A stretch of DNA of 64,000 bases, taken from positions 2,930,001 through 2,994,000 of the forward strand of contig NC_008347.1 of NCBI RefSeq assembly GCF_000014745.1. Direction: 5' to 3'. The notes under the pieces are model-generated. The model made no database searches and was not told the DNA's origin. It saw only the letters and a list, made by a program, of their open reading frames with translations. This document shows positions 39,777-49,121 of this stretch, piece after piece. Position numbers and translations under genes: made by a program. Each line of letters opens with the position of its first letter. Position 1 is the stretch's first letter. This stretch comes from Maricaulis maris MCS10 (lineage in GTDB: Bacteria > Pseudomonadota > Alphaproteobacteria > Caulobacterales > Maricaulaceae).

Positions 39777-41384
39777 TTACGGGTTTTTCACATCAGCGCC
39801 GGGGCGCAGGTAGAACCACCAATTGATGGCGATGCAGACGGCGTAGAAGACGGCGAAGCCGATCAGCGCGTATTCCGGCGTGGTCGCCCGGATCTGTTCG
39901 CCGAAGACCTGTGGGATGATGAAGGCGCCATAGGCCGCAACGGCCGAGGTCCAGCCCAACACCGGGCCCGCCTGCTCGCGGTCGAAGACCACTGCGATGG
40001 TGCGGAAGGTCGAGCCATTGCCGATCCCGGTCGCCGCAAACAGCACCAGGAACAGGATCAGGAAGGGGGTGAAGAAGACTTCCGGCGTAGCCGAGCCATA
40101 AGCCTGCTTCATGAACCAGGCGACGCCGAGCGCACAGATCACCATGATGACCGAGATCACCTGTGTGACCAGCGCCCCGCCGAAACGGTCGGCCAGCTTG
40201 CCGCCAATCGGGCGGATCAGGGCGCCAATGAATGGCCCGGTCCAGGCGAACATCAACGCGCTCGGCCCGTTCGGGTTCGCGACGTCATGGGTCATAACGC
40301 CGTCCACCTCGATATGCTGGAAGCCGAAGATCACCTTGATGGCAAGACCAAAGGCGGCCGCAAATCCGATGAAGGATCCGAAAGTCATCGTGTAGATGAC
40401 CGTCATCACCCAGGTATGGGTATTGCGGAAAATCTTGTACTGGCGGTCAAGGCTCTTGCGGATTGCACCCGGAATGGCTTTCAGCGCAAACACCGTTGCC
40501 GCAATCACCAGCGGCAAGACCAGCCATTTCGATACACCCCAGCCCGACCCGTTTGCCGTCTCCGGCAGCATCAACCAGAGACCTGCAGCAGCGGTCACGA
40601 GGCCGATTGCCAACATGCCGATGATTTTTGCAAAGGCAGCGATTGGGGAACCGATGTCCGGCGAGACGTGCTCGTCCCGGATGTTGTTCATGCCCAGCCA
40701 CGCCGCGATGACGATCGGGATCAGGATGACAACCCAGATGAAACCGGCATTGTGCAGGAAGGTTTCCGTGCCCGCCGGAATACGTCCGATCAGCGTGCCG
40801 GAGGTGTTTTCAAGGATCATCGAGGAGCCGCCGAAGACACCGACTGTCATCACCAGCGGGATCAGGATCTGCATGGTGGTGACGCCGAAATTGCCCAGAC
40901 CGGCATTCATTCCCAGGGAGTAGCCCTGCACCTTCTTGGGAAAGAAGAAGCTGATATTGGACATCGAGCTGGCAAAATTACCGCCGCCAAAACCTGACAG
41001 CAGCGCCATCAACTGGAATTGCCAGAGCGGCGCATCAGGATTTTGAAGGATTACCGCGGTGCCCGCTGCCGGAATGAGAAGGAGCGCCGTGGTCAGGAAG
41101 ACCGTGTTGCGGCCCCCGGCCAGTCGAATGAAGAAGGTCGACGGAATTCGCAACGTCGCACCGGACAGCCCGGCGATCGCCGTGAGCGTGAACAGCTCGG
41201 CCTGGGTAAAACCGAAATTCAGATTGATCATCTGGACGGTGATGATGCCCCAGTAGAGCCACACCGCGAACCCGCACAACAAGGCGGGAATGGAAATCCA
41301 GAGATTGCGGTTGGCAATGCCCTGACCGCCGTTTTCCCATTGCTCCGGGTCTTCCGGATTCCAGTCTTTGAGGTCCTTTGCCAT
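39777..41384 (-). CDS. narK2: Nitrate/nitrite transporter, NarK2 type
   Basis: A 535-residue major facilitator with about 12-14 membrane segments. The nitrate-signature region GFGGGNFASSMSNISFFFPK and GMNAGLGNFGVTTMQ match the NarK/NarK2 nitrate-nitrite exchanger type. ATG 41384 follows AAGGAAG at 8 nt; a GTG at 41393 is in frame but less well placed. It lies between narK1 (87 bp upstream) and narG. It would export the nitrite made by NarG in exchange for nitrate. Confidence 0.9.
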   Translation of the reverse strand: MAKDLKDWNPEDPEQWENGGQGIANRNLWISIPALLCGFAVWLYWGIITVQMINLNFGFTQAELFTLTAIAGLSGATLRIPSTFFIRLAGGRNTVFLTTALLLIPAAGTAVILQNPDAPLWQFQLMALLSGFGGGNFASSMSNISFFFPKKVQGYSLGMNAGLGNFGVTTMQILIPLVMTVGVFGGSSMILENTSGTLIGRIPAGTETFLHNAGFIWVVILIPIVIAAWLGMNNIRDEHVSPDIGSPIAAFAKIIGMLAIGLVTAAAGLWLMLPETANGSGWGVSKWLVLPLVIAATVFALKAIPGAIRKSLDRQYKIFRNTHTWVMTVIYTMTFGSFIGFAAAFGLAIKVIFGFQHIEVDGVMTHDVANPNGPSALMFAWTGPFIGALIRPIGGKLADRFGGALVTQVISVIMVICALGVAWFMKQAYGSATPEVFFTPFLILFLVLFAATGIGNGSTFRTIAVVFDREQAGPVLGWTSAVAAYGAFIIPQVFGEQIRATTPEYALIGFAVFYAVCIAINWWFYLRPGADVKNP

Positions 41385-41471
41385 CGTCGGCACTTCCTTG
41401 TTGTTGTTGGTTCGACTGCGGCGGTGATGGTCGGGACCGGGGGAGGTTCGGCCATCACCGCCGCGGCGAAA

Positions 41472-42797
41472 TCAGCGCGCCGCCGGCGCCGGGTGGGGGA
41501 GGTCCGGGACGTCGCTGAGATGAGTATCGGTTGCGAGCTCGGGGAATTTGCGCCGTTCCATGCGGCGGATGGCCAGATGCATCCAGACCGTCGAGACCAG
41601 CACGATTATGAACATCAGCATGAAGCAACTGGTCCAGACGCCGGTCAGATCATTCATGACCCCGAAACTGATCGGCAGAATGAAACCACCAAGCCCGCCA
41701 ATCATGCCAACCAGGCCGCCGACCGCGCCGACATGATGCGGGTAGTAGACCGGGATGTGCTTGTAGACAGCCGCCTTACCGAGCGACATCACGAAGCCGA
41801 GGCCGATGCTGAGAGTCGCGAACAAGGGCACGCCGATGCCGAAGCTGAACTCGATCGGCCCGTTGATCCCGCTGACGATGTAGCGGGTGTCGGGGTAGCT
41901 CAGGATGAACAGGCAGATGAGCGAGATGATGAAGGTGAGGTACATCACGAAGCGCGCACCCCACTTGTCCGACATCCAACCGCCCAACGCGCGGAAAATC
42001 GACGCCGGAAGGGAATAGGCTGCGGCGAGCATGCCGGCGGTTTGCAGATCGAGCCCGTAGGCGCCGACATAATAGCGCGGCAGCCAGGAGGCGAGGGCCA
42101 CGAAGGCTCCGAAAACAAAGAAGTAATAGGTCGCGAAACGCCAAACCTGCGGGTTCTTGAGCGGCTCGAGTTGCATCAGCGCGGATGCCGGTCGGGCGCC
42201 CGCTTTCCGTTGCGCGACCAAGACCGGGTCATCCTTGGTGAAAACCCAGAAGATCAGCGCCATGACCAGCAGGACAACCGCGTAGATCTGCGCCGTTTGC
42301 TGCCAGCCGAATGCCACGACCAGGAAGGGGGCGCCGAAATTGGTGACCGCGGCCCCCATATTGCCGACACCGAAAATACCCAACGCGGTCCCTTGGGACT
42401 TCGCGTCATACCATCGCGAGACATAGGCGATGCCGATGATGAAGGAACCGCCAGCCAGACCGACCCCCAGGGCCGCGAGGAGGAAAAGCGGATAGCTGTC
42501 AGCCATCGACAACAGGAATGCAGCAACAGCGGTCGTCACCATCTGGATCGGAAACATGATCCGGCCGCCGACCTGTTCGGTCAGGATGCCGAGAAAGATG
42601 CGACTGATCGAACCGGTCAGGACGGGGGTTGCCACGAGCAGACCAAACTGGGTCTCTGACAGGCCGAGCTCCTGTTTGATCCGGATCCCGATGATCGAAA
42701 AGATTGTCCAGACCGCGAAGCAAGTCGTGAACGCCAGGGTGCTCATTCCCAGCGCTTGCCTTTGTTGGCCTTTGGTCACCCCGTCAAGCACGTGCAT
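41472..42797 (-). CDS. narK1: Nitrate transporter, NarK1 type
   Basis: A 441-residue major facilitator with 12 membrane segments. GVGLAGGSFIIGIAYVSRWY and GIFGVGNMGAAVTNFGAP are the two signature regions of NarK1-type nitrate/proton symporters. It is the first gene of the nar operon, and separate narK1 and narK2 genes are arranged as in Pseudomonas, whereas Paracoccus has a fused protein. ATG 42797 has GGGAGAG close upstream; the frame extends to 42836 without a better start. The FNR-like box is about 185 bp upstream. Confidence 0.9.
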   Translation of the reverse strand: MHVLDGVTKGQQRQALGMSTLAFTTCFAVWTIFSIIGIRIKQELGLSETQFGLLVATPVLTGSISRIFLGILTEQVGGRIMFPIQMVTTAVAAFLLSMADSYPLFLLAALGVGLAGGSFIIGIAYVSRWYDAKSQGTALGIFGVGNMGAAVTNFGAPFLVVAFGWQQTAQIYAVVLLVMALIFWVFTKDDPVLVAQRKAGARPASALMQLEPLKNPQVWRFATYYFFVFGAFVALASWLPRYYVGAYGLDLQTAGMLAAAYSLPASIFRALGGWMSDKWGARFVMYLTFIISLICLFILSYPDTRYIVSGINGPIEFSFGIGVPLFATLSIGLGFVMSLGKAAVYKHIPVYYPHHVGAVGGLVGMIGGLGGFILPISFGVMNDLTGVWTSCFMLMFIIVLVSTVWMHLAIRRMERRKFPELATDTHLSDVPDLPHPAPAAR

Positions 42798-42869
42798 GTC
42801 ACTCTCCCATGTCCCCCTTCGATCCGAAGGCGTCATGGATTGATAGCAAACTGCATTTGTCGTTAAAAC

Positions 42870-42885
42870 CGCGACACTTGTCGCG
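42870..42885. promoter_or_regulatory. Inverted repeat upstream of narK1
   Basis: CGCGACA-CT-TGTCGCG is a perfect palindrome with 7-bp arms, 72 bp upstream of the narK1 ATG. It is near where a promoter-proximal operator for narK1 would be expected. No family assignment is possible from sequence alone. Confidence 0.4.
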
Positions 42886-42981
42886 CGTCAATCAACCGCA
42901 CACGCAACCCAAACTACAGTGCCGGTCAATTCAGCATATGACTTAAGTAAGGCGACGCGTTACTTTAAATCAACTCCACCC

Positions 42982-42995
42982 TTGATGTAGGTCAA
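42982..42995. promoter_or_regulatory. FNR/NNR-type box in the narK1-crp divergent region
   Basis: TTGATGTAGGTCAA matches the FNR/DNR consensus TTGAT-N4-ATCAA at nine of ten defined positions. It lies 54 bp before the ATG of the Crp/Fnr gene and 184 bp before narK1. A weaker copy, TTACTTTAAATCAA (42960-42973), has an intact ATCAA half and is centred 22 bp away, about two helical turns. Confidence 0.75.
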
Positions 42996-43049
42996 GGATA
43001 CGTGTAGGTCGACCTCACCCCGTCAATCAGGCCCCTGATCGGAGACGAC

Positions 43050-43748
43050 ATGCGCGATGAGGATCGCCAGACCATTCGCCAGCTACCGCTGTTTTCGAAG
43101 ATGGAAGAGCACCATTTCGAACAGCTCATGCGCGCTGCTTATGCCCAGCGAATTCCGCAGCATGTTGATCTGATCCGGGAAGGCGAGCCGGCAGATTTTC
43201 TCTATCTGGTTATGGAAGGCCGGGTTGAGCTTTTCTCGGCCAGTCATGGCCGGGAGACATCGATGGCGATCGTTTCGCCAGTTTCGACCTTCATCCTTGC
43301 GGCGACCATCAAGGACGCCCCTTTCCTGATGTCGGCGAGGACCGCAACCGCGAGCACTCTGCTTCTGATCCCGTCGCAGAATGTCCGGGCCGTTTTCGAA
43401 AACGACCCGGAATTCGCCCGAGCCATCGTGGCCGAGCTGGCCACCTGCTATCGCTCAGTCGTGAAATCCATGAAGAACCTCAAACTGAGAACCGCTGTCG
43501 AACGCGTCGGCAATTATTTACTTCGCCTGCATGACAAGGCTGGTCAGGCCAGGGTCGTGACGCTGCCCTATGGCAAGAAAAGCCTCGCATCCATCCTCGG
43601 CATGACGCCAGAGAACCTGTCCCGCGCCTTCGGTTCGCTGCAGGCTCATGGCATTATAATGGACGGTTCCCGTGTCGAGATTGACGATCGCGAGGCACTG
43701 GCCCGTTTCTGCAAACCAAATCCGCTGATCGATGACCCGCACAGCTGA
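43050..43748 (+). CDS. Crp/Fnr-family regulator without N-terminal cysteine cluster (NarR/Dnr-like)
   Basis: A 232-residue regulator with an N-terminal cyclic-nucleotide-binding fold (residues ~15-130), a long dimer helix and a C-terminal winged HTH. The recognition region SLASILGMTPENLSRAFGSL has the ExxSR pattern that reads TTGAT half-sites. It lacks the N-terminal cysteines that bind the oxygen-sensing cluster of FNR; only two Cys are present, both elsewhere. This fits NarR or Dnr/NnrR regulators, which respond to nitrate/nitrite or NO. It is divergent from the nar operon and probably controls it and itself through the box at 42982. It heads the Moco operon. Confidence 0.88.
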   Translation: MRDEDRQTIRQLPLFSKMEEHHFEQLMRAAYAQRIPQHVDLIREGEPADFLYLVMEGRVELFSASHGRETSMAIVSPVSTFILAATIKDAPFLMSARTATASTLLLIPSQNVRAVFENDPEFARAIVAELATCYRSVVKSMKNLKLRTAVERVGNYLLRLHDKAGQARVVTLPYGKKSLASILGMTPENLSRAFGSLQAHGIIMDGSRVEIDDREALARFCKPNPLIDDPHS

Positions 43749-44286
43749 CACATTCAACATTACAGGCGTTGTCTTGGCCGGCGGACAGTCACGCCGGATG
43801 GGCCGTGACAAGGCAATGATCGAGTTGGATGGTGAAACATTGCTGGACCGGGGTCGCGCACTTCTGGCGTCGACCGGATGCGGGTCTATCCGCGTCAGCG
43901 GGCGACCGGGGGTCGCGGACGCGATACCCGACAGTCGCCCCGGCGAAGGACCCGGACATGCCATCTTCGATACCCTGGAAGTCGCCCGGGAATCCGGTCA
44001 GGACGGCGTCCTCATTATCCCGGTCGACATGCCGGGCCTGTGCGTCGAAACCCTGACCCCGCTCCTGCAACCGACGTCCGCCCGATGTCGCGCCTGGGAA
44101 GACCATCCCCTGCCGGTATTCATTACCGCCCAGGGAGCATTGCCTGACCGCACAGAAGCAGCATCGGTTCGCCGTCTGCTCGCCGCTCTCGGGACAGAAT
44201 GGCTGGCAATCGGGCCGGACCGGTCCGATCACTTTTGCAACATCAACGCGCCGGATGACCTTGCGTCTTTTCGCAACCCGGTCTGA
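43732..44286 (+). CDS. mobA: Molybdenum cofactor guanylyltransferase MobA
   Basis: A 184-residue nucleotidyltransferase that adds GMP to Mo-molybdopterin to make the MGD form used by NarG and FdsA. The GTP-binding motif LAGGQSRRMGRDKA is complete, followed by IIPVDMPGL and the C-terminal FCNINAPDD. It starts inside the last 17 bases of the regulator gene, so the two are likely translationally coupled; the ribosome site is weak, consistent with coupling. Slightly shorter than Escherichia coli MobA. Confidence 0.9.
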   Translation: MTRTADTFNITGVVLAGGQSRRMGRDKAMIELDGETLLDRGRALLASTGCGSIRVSGRPGVADAIPDSRPGEGPGHAIFDTLEVARESGQDGVLIIPVDMPGLCVETLTPLLQPTSARCRAWEDHPLPVFITAQGALPDRTEAASVRRLLAALGTEWLAIGPDRSDHFCNINAPDDLASFRNPV

Positions 44287-44359
44287 CATGCGACGAGACG
44301 TCACTTGCCGCATCGACAAGGCATGATAAATGTCAAGTTCGAGCGATCAGGAGGCCCGC

Positions 44360-45379
44360 ATGGACCGGCCGGACTTAACCCTTCAGCGAGCGCCACTTGT
44401 CGACACGTTCGGCAGACAGATTACCTATCTTCGCCTGTCCGTGACCGATCGCTGCGACCTGCGGTGTGTATACTGCATGAAAGCCAAGCCGACCTTCCTG
44501 CCGAAGAAGGACTTGCTGTCGCTCGAGGAACTGACGGCGGTTTGCGACACCTTCATTGCACGGGGCGTCACCAAGGTCCGTCTGACCGGCGGCGAACCAT
44601 TGGTCCGCAAGGATATACTGAGCCTGATCGAGAATTTGGGTGCCCGGATCGGCAAATCCGGGCTGGAAGAAGTCTGCCTGACAACCAATGGGACCCAATT
44701 GCCGCGCTATGCCGCTGCATTGGCAAGCGCCGGAATCCGGCGGCTCAACATCTCCCTCGACACGCTCGATCCGGACACCTTCTCTACCCTCACGCGGGGC
44801 GGTCAACTGGAGCAGACACTGGCTGGCATTCGCGCCGCCAGGGCTGCAGGCCTGCAGGTCAAACTCAATGCCGTCGCCATGAAAGGCGTCAATGACGGGC
44901 ATTTGCCGGGCCTGATCGAGTGGGCTCATGGCGAAGGTCATGAGGTCACGTTGATCGAAGTGATGCCAATCGGCGAGATCGGCGTTGACCGGGCCGACCA
45001 ATTCCTGTCGCTGGCCCAGTTGCGGGCAGAGTTTGAAAACCGCTGGACCCTGACCGACCTGCCCGACTCCACAGGAGGTCCGGCCCGCTATGTCCGGCTG
45101 GCCGAGACCGGCGGGCGCCTCGGATTCATCTCGCCCCTGACCGGAAATTTCTGTGACACCTGCAACCGTGTCCGGCTGACTTGCACGGGCAAGCTCTACA
45201 TGTGCCTGGGCAGAAATGGCGCCGTGGACCTGCGCGATGCGCTGCGCAATGGCGGACCGGAAGCGCTCGACGCCCTGCTCGACACCGCCATGCGGCAGAA
45301 AGAACGCGGCCATGATTTCGATGTTTCCCGAGGGGCTGCAGCGGCTGTGCCCCGCGACATGGCCACGACCGGAGGCTGA
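44360..45379 (+). CDS. moaA: GTP 3',8-cyclase MoaA
   Basis: A 339-residue radical SAM enzyme for the first step of molybdenum cofactor synthesis. The N-terminal SAM cluster is CDLRCVYC, the C-terminal cluster is CDTCNRVRLTC with a later Cys in YMCLG, and the protein ends in Gly-Gly as functional MoaA proteins do. ATG 44360 has AGGAGG six bases upstream and is preferred over the in-frame ATG at 44330. A 73-bp gap separates it from mobA, leaving room for a second promoter. Confidence 0.95.
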   Translation: MDRPDLTLQRAPLVDTFGRQITYLRLSVTDRCDLRCVYCMKAKPTFLPKKDLLSLEELTAVCDTFIARGVTKVRLTGGEPLVRKDILSLIENLGARIGKSGLEEVCLTTNGTQLPRYAAALASAGIRRLNISLDTLDPDTFSTLTRGGQLEQTLAGIRAARAAGLQVKLNAVAMKGVNDGHLPGLIEWAHGEGHEVTLIEVMPIGEIGVDRADQFLSLAQLRAEFENRWTLTDLPDSTGGPARYVRLAETGGRLGFISPLTGNFCDTCNRVRLTCTGKLYMCLGRNGAVDLRDALRNGGPEALDALLDTAMRQKERGHDFDVSRGAAAAVPRDMATTGG

Positions 45380-45384
45380 TCGTG

Positions 45385-45642
45385 ATGCAGTTTGAACTCG
45401 AGTTTTTCGGCCCGCTTCAGGACCGGCTTGGCGCCCGTACCGACACAATGCGCACGACGGCTGCGCCTGTCACAGTAGACGACCTGATCGCGCTGGTGGC
45501 CGAGTCCAAGCCAGGCGGTGATGCTCTTCGGGCTCCGCATATCCGGCTGGCCATCAATGACAAGATGATCGCACGCAACGCGCCGCTTTCCCTTGCCGAT
45601 GGCGATCGGATTGCTTTCATGTCTCCTTTTTCCGGTGGATGA
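45385..45642 (+). CDS. moaD: Molybdopterin synthase small subunit MoaD
   Basis: An 85-residue ubiquitin-like sulfur carrier that ends in SPFSGG; the terminal Gly-Gly is where the thiocarboxylate forms. It pairs with MoaE to put the dithiolene sulfurs on cyclic pyranopterin. ATG 45385 lies 9 nt after GGAGG; the in-frame GTG at 45382 is an alternative. The stop overlaps the moaE start (ATGA). Confidence 0.93.
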   Translation: MQFELEFFGPLQDRLGARTDTMRTTAAPVTVDDLIALVAESKPGGDALRAPHIRLAINDKMIARNAPLSLADGDRIAFMSPFSGG

Positions 45643-46100
45643 GCATGCAACCGATCATCCGGCTCGGCGGCGATACGCTGGACCTGCAATCGCTGAACCG
45701 GCTTGTCGGTCATGACCCGGCCTGTGGTGCCGTTGCGACATTTGCCGGTCATGTTCGCGCCAGTTCCGACCTGACCGCACTCGAGCTGATCCACCACCCG
45801 GTCTTGACAGAGCGCGCGCTCGAGCGGATCGGCGCGACGGCCATGACCCAGTTCAGCCTTCAGGCTTTGCTGATTGCACACCGGTATGGCCGCATGCCCG
45901 TCGGCGAACCCATCGTTTACATCGCCGCCACCGCGGCCCACCGCCGCGCCGCGCTTGACGCGGTCAGCTTTACAATCGATGTGCTGAAAACAGAGGCGCC
46001 GTTCTGGAAACGGGAGTGGCGCGGCGAAAACGCGGTCTGGATCGAGCCGACCTCAGCCGACCAAACGGCGTCCGAACAATGGATGGAAACCACCCCATGA
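45639..46100 (+). CDS. moaE: Molybdopterin synthase catalytic subunit MoaE
   Basis: A 153-residue MoaE with the family segments GAVATFAGHVR, IAHRYGRMPVGE and the active-site region DVLKTEAPFWKRE, where the Lys residues act on the substrate. It overlaps moaD upstream and moaB downstream by ATGA junctions, so subunits should be made in step. Confidence 0.94.
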   Translation: MSMQPIIRLGGDTLDLQSLNRLVGHDPACGAVATFAGHVRASSDLTALELIHHPVLTERALERIGATAMTQFSLQALLIAHRYGRMPVGEPIVYIAATAAHRRAALDAVSFTIDVLKTEAPFWKREWRGENAVWIEPTSADQTASEQWMETTP

Positions 46101-46612
46101 CGCACAAACCAGTGACGATCGGCTTCGCAGTCATGACCGTGTCAGACACCCGCGACAACCGGACTGACAAGACCGGTCCCTGGTTGCGGGAGCAAATCGC
46201 TGCAGCCAATCATGCCGTGATTGATCATGCCATCATCGCCGATGACGTCACATCCATCCGCGAGCGTGCACGCGACTGGATCGTCAATCCGGACATCCAT
46301 GCCATCATCGCGACGGGCGGCACCGGGCTGACAGGTCGCGATGTGACGCCGGAAGCGTTGCGCCCCCTGTTCGACAAGGAAATGGACGGCTTTGCTGCCG
46401 TCTACCACCAGATCAGTTTCAGGTCGGTCGGGGTTTCCACCATTCAGTCCCGGGCCGTCGCCGGAATCTCGAACGGCACCTATGTTTTCGCCATTCCGGG
46501 TTCCTCCGGCGGCTGCAAGGATGCCTGGAACCATATCCTTCGCGACGAGTTCGACGAAGCCCACAGGCCCTGTAACCTGATTGACCTCCTTCCCCGACTG
46601 AAAGAGCGCTAG
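46097..46612 (+). CDS. moaB: Molybdopterin adenylyltransferase-type protein MoaB
   Basis: A 171-residue MoaB/Mog-family protein with the molybdopterin-binding motif [17 protein letters not shown] and the segment [14 protein letters not shown]. It probably adenylylates molybdopterin before metal insertion by MoeA. No mogA is present, so MoaB would fill that role. ATG 46097 overlaps the moaE stop; an in-frame ATG at 46079 is possible. moaC begins one base after its stop. Confidence 0.92.
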   Translation: MTHKPVTIGFAVMTVSDTRDNRTDKTGPWLREQIAAANHAVIDHAIIADDVTSIRERARDWIVNPDIHAIIATGGTGLTGRDVTPEALRPLFDKEMDGFAAVYHQISFRSVGVSTIQSRAVAGISNGTYVFAIPGSSGGCKDAWNHILRDEFDEAHRPCNLIDLLPRLKER

Positions 46613-46613
46613 G

Positions 46614-47105
46614 ATGACAGACCGCCTGACCCATCAGGATGAAGTCGGCCGTGTCCGCATGGTCGCCGTCGGTGACAAGGCTGCCAGTCAGCGCCGCGCA
46701 ATTGCCGGCGCACGCCTGTCAATGACGCAAACCGCCTTCGAGGCTGTCCGCAATGGGCAGGGCCCGAAGGGCAATGCCCTCTACGCCGCCGAGCTGGCTG
46801 GCATCATGGCCGCCAAGCGTACGTCCGATCTCATTCCGCTATGCCACCCGCTGCCGCTGACATCGGTCAAGGTCAGCATCGAAGCGACCGACTCCGACCG
46901 GGCATTCGAAATCCGTGCAGAAGTCACCTGTGACGGCAAGACCGGCGTCGAGATGGAAGCATTGACGGCCGCGTCCGTTGCAGCGCTGACGCTCTATGAC
47001 ATGGCCAAGGCCCTCGACAAGTCGATGGTCATCGACGCCGTTCGACTGCTTGAGAAACAGGGCGGCAAGTCCGGTGACTATCACCGCGAGGAGCCGTCAG
47101 AATGA
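46614..47105 (+). CDS. moaC: Cyclic pyranopterin monophosphate synthase MoaC
   Basis: A 163-residue MoaC that completes conversion of the MoaA product to cyclic pyranopterin monophosphate. The family signatures [15 protein letters not shown] and [20 protein letters not shown], and the catalytic Lys in the AKALDKSM region, are clear. The 3' end overlaps the moeA start by four bases. Confidence 0.95.
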   Translation: MTDRLTHQDEVGRVRMVAVGDKAASQRRAIAGARLSMTQTAFEAVRNGQGPKGNALYAAELAGIMAAKRTSDLIPLCHPLPLTSVKVSIEATDSDRAFEIRAEVTCDGKTGVEMEALTAASVAALTLYDMAKALDKSMVIDAVRLLEKQGGKSGDYHREEPSE

Positions 47106-48292
47106 TTTCCCTCGATACGGCACTGCGCACGCTCAACGACCACATCCAGACACTTGGCGCCGAGCGGGTGCCATTATCTGCCGCCGCCGGGCGCATCCTC
47201 GCAGAACCAGTCACTGCCTTGCGCACCCAACCGCCCTTTGCCGCCTCGGCCATGGATGGGTATGCGGTCCGTGCCAGCGATCTGGGTGGCGGGGACACCT
47301 GCCTGACGACAGTCGGCGAGTCCGCCGCCGGGCACGCCAGCTCCCGGCCACTGGGCGCGGGCGAAGCGATGAGGATATCTACCGGCGCACCGATCCCGTC
47401 TGGTGCCGATCAGGTTGTCATCCAGGAAAACGTGTCCTTGCAGGATGATCGCATCCAGCTCCGGGACCGCTCCAGTCCGGGCAATAATATTCGGCCGGCC
47501 GGGACAGACTTTCGTGCGGGCGACACTTTGCTAACGCAGGGCGATCCGCTGACGCCGGCCGCGCTTTCGCTCCTTGCAAGTGCCGGGCTGACCGAACTTT
47601 GCCTGGTCCGGCGACCGCTGGTCGCAATCCTGTCCACCGGCGACGAGTTGGTTGAACCGGGCGAAGCGACCCGACCGGACCAGATCATCAATTCCCTGGC
47701 CCCGGCCGTGGCGGCCATGGTGCAAAACTGGGGCGGCGTTCCGCGCTATATCGGCATAGCGCGCGACACACCGGAGGATGTCCGGAACAAGATCGCTGAC
47801 GCGAGCGAGGCCGATATCCTGGTGACGATCGGCGGCGCCTCGGTCGGAGACCATGACCACCTGCGCACCGTCTTCAAGGAGATGGGTGGTCAGACATATT
47901 TCGAAAAGATCGCAACCAAGCCCGGCAAGCCGACCTGGTTTGGCTCACTCGGCGGTCATTGGGTGCTCGGCCTGCCGGGCAATCCGGTCTCCGCCATGGT
48001 TATGGCATTGCTGTGTTTGAAGCCGGCCCTGGCCCGGCTGAGCGGAACACGGCACGAGACTGTGTTCGTTACGGCCGAACTCGGCAGCGCATTGCCCGCG
48101 AACGGGCCCCGGGAAACCTTCGTGCGGGCGCGCTTTGATCCGGCGACAGGGCTGACCTCACCGCTCACCAATCAGGATTCCTCGGCAGCCTCCGCGCTGG
48201 TTGCGGCGAATTGCCTGATACGGCGACCAGCGGACGCGAAGGCGGCCCCGAAGGGCGCATCGACCGAGATCGTCCTGCTCGATCATCCATGA
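47102..48292 (+). CDS. moeA: Molybdopterin molybdenumtransferase MoeA
   Basis: A 396-residue MoeA that inserts molybdate into adenylylated molybdopterin. The N-terminal domain I motif [14 protein letters not shown], the [12 protein letters not shown] segment, the MPT-binding [12 protein letters not shown] and [11 protein letters not shown] are visible. It overlaps moaC and the TSUP gene by ATGA junctions. Full length. Confidence 0.95.
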   Translation: MISLDTALRTLNDHIQTLGAERVPLSAAAGRILAEPVTALRTQPPFAASAMDGYAVRASDLGGGDTCLTTVGESAAGHASSRPLGAGEAMRISTGAPIPSGADQVVIQENVSLQDDRIQLRDRSSPGNNIRPAGTDFRAGDTLLTQGDPLTPAALSLLASAGLTELCLVRRPLVAILSTGDELVEPGEATRPDQIINSLAPAVAAMVQNWGGVPRYIGIARDTPEDVRNKIADASEADILVTIGGASVGDHDHLRTVFKEMGGQTYFEKIATKPGKPTWFGSLGGHWVLGLPGNPVSAMVMALLCLKPALARLSGTRHETVFVTAELGSALPANGPRETFVRARFDPATGLTSPLTNQDSSAASALVAANCLIRRPADAKAAPKGASTEIVLLDHP

Positions 48293-49047
48293 CCGCGCTG
48301 GCCGGCCTCGCCGGCGGATTCCTGCTGACCGCCTTCATCTACGCCATGGTCGGGTTCGGTGGCGGATCCACCTACACGGCCCTGCTCGTTCTGGCTGACA
48401 CGGACTACCGCCTGCTGCCGGCAATCTCCCTCGCCTGCAACATCACCGTCGTGACGGGCTCGGTTGCGCAGTACGCACGGGCCGGACTGATACCCTGGAA
48501 GCGATTGTGGCCCCTCATCGCCTGTTCTGTGCCAGCGGCCTGGATCGGCGGGATCATCGAAATCCCGGAGCGCGCTTTCATCGGACTGCTCGCTACTGCA
48601 CTGCTGGCTTCGTCGGTCGCACTCGCCTTCCGCAATCCCGCTCCGCCGGCTAAAGCGCCCAGAATCTGGCCCGCCCTGACCCCGTTGATGGGCCTCGGCA
48701 TCGGATTATTGGCCGGATTGGTCGGCATCGGTGGCGGGATATTTCTCGCGCCCCTGCTTCACCTGCTCCGCTGGGACGGCGCAAAGGCGATCGCGGCGTC
48801 TGCAGCGACCTTCATCCTCGCCAACTCCATCGCAGGCCTGGCCGGTCAGGCGCAGCGGATTGCCGGGAGCGGCGAGTTGGCGGATCTGGCTGGCTACTGG
48901 CCCTTGCTGCCTGCCGTCCTTGTCGGTGGCCAGGTCGGCGTCTGGCTCGGACGCCGGAAAATGTCCGACACCTGGCTGGCAAGGGCCACCGCTCTCCTCG
49001 TATGCGCAGTTGCAGTCCGGCTCTTGTGGCGGGCCTCAGTCGGCTGA
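48289..49047 (+). CDS. TSUP (TauE/SafE) family membrane permease
   Basis: A 252-residue membrane protein with about eight hydrophobic segments. Two glycine-rich repeats, AMVGFGGGSTYTALL and LVGIGGGIFLAPLLH, mark the two halves of the TauE/SafE family, whose members move sulfur-containing anions. As the last gene of the Moco operon with a 4-bp overlap on moeA it may move sulfite or another oxyanion linked to cofactor synthesis, or simply be a passenger. The family match is good; the substrate is unknown. Confidence 0.87.
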   Translation: MTALAGLAGGFLLTAFIYAMVGFGGGSTYTALLVLADTDYRLLPAISLACNITVVTGSVAQYARAGLIPWKRLWPLIACSVPAAWIGGIIEIPERAFIGLLATALLASSVALAFRNPAPPAKAPRIWPALTPLMGLGIGLLAGLVGIGGGIFLAPLLHLLRWDGAKAIAASAATFILANSIAGLAGQAQRIAGSGELADLAGYWPLLPAVLVGGQVGVWLGRRKMSDTWLARATALLVCAVAVRLLWRASVG

Positions 49048-49121
49048 ACCACTTGCCGGCCTGGCACCGAACAGCATCCAGGCACAAGCGATCGCAAACA
49101 CTGCAACGGCCGCGCGCAGTA

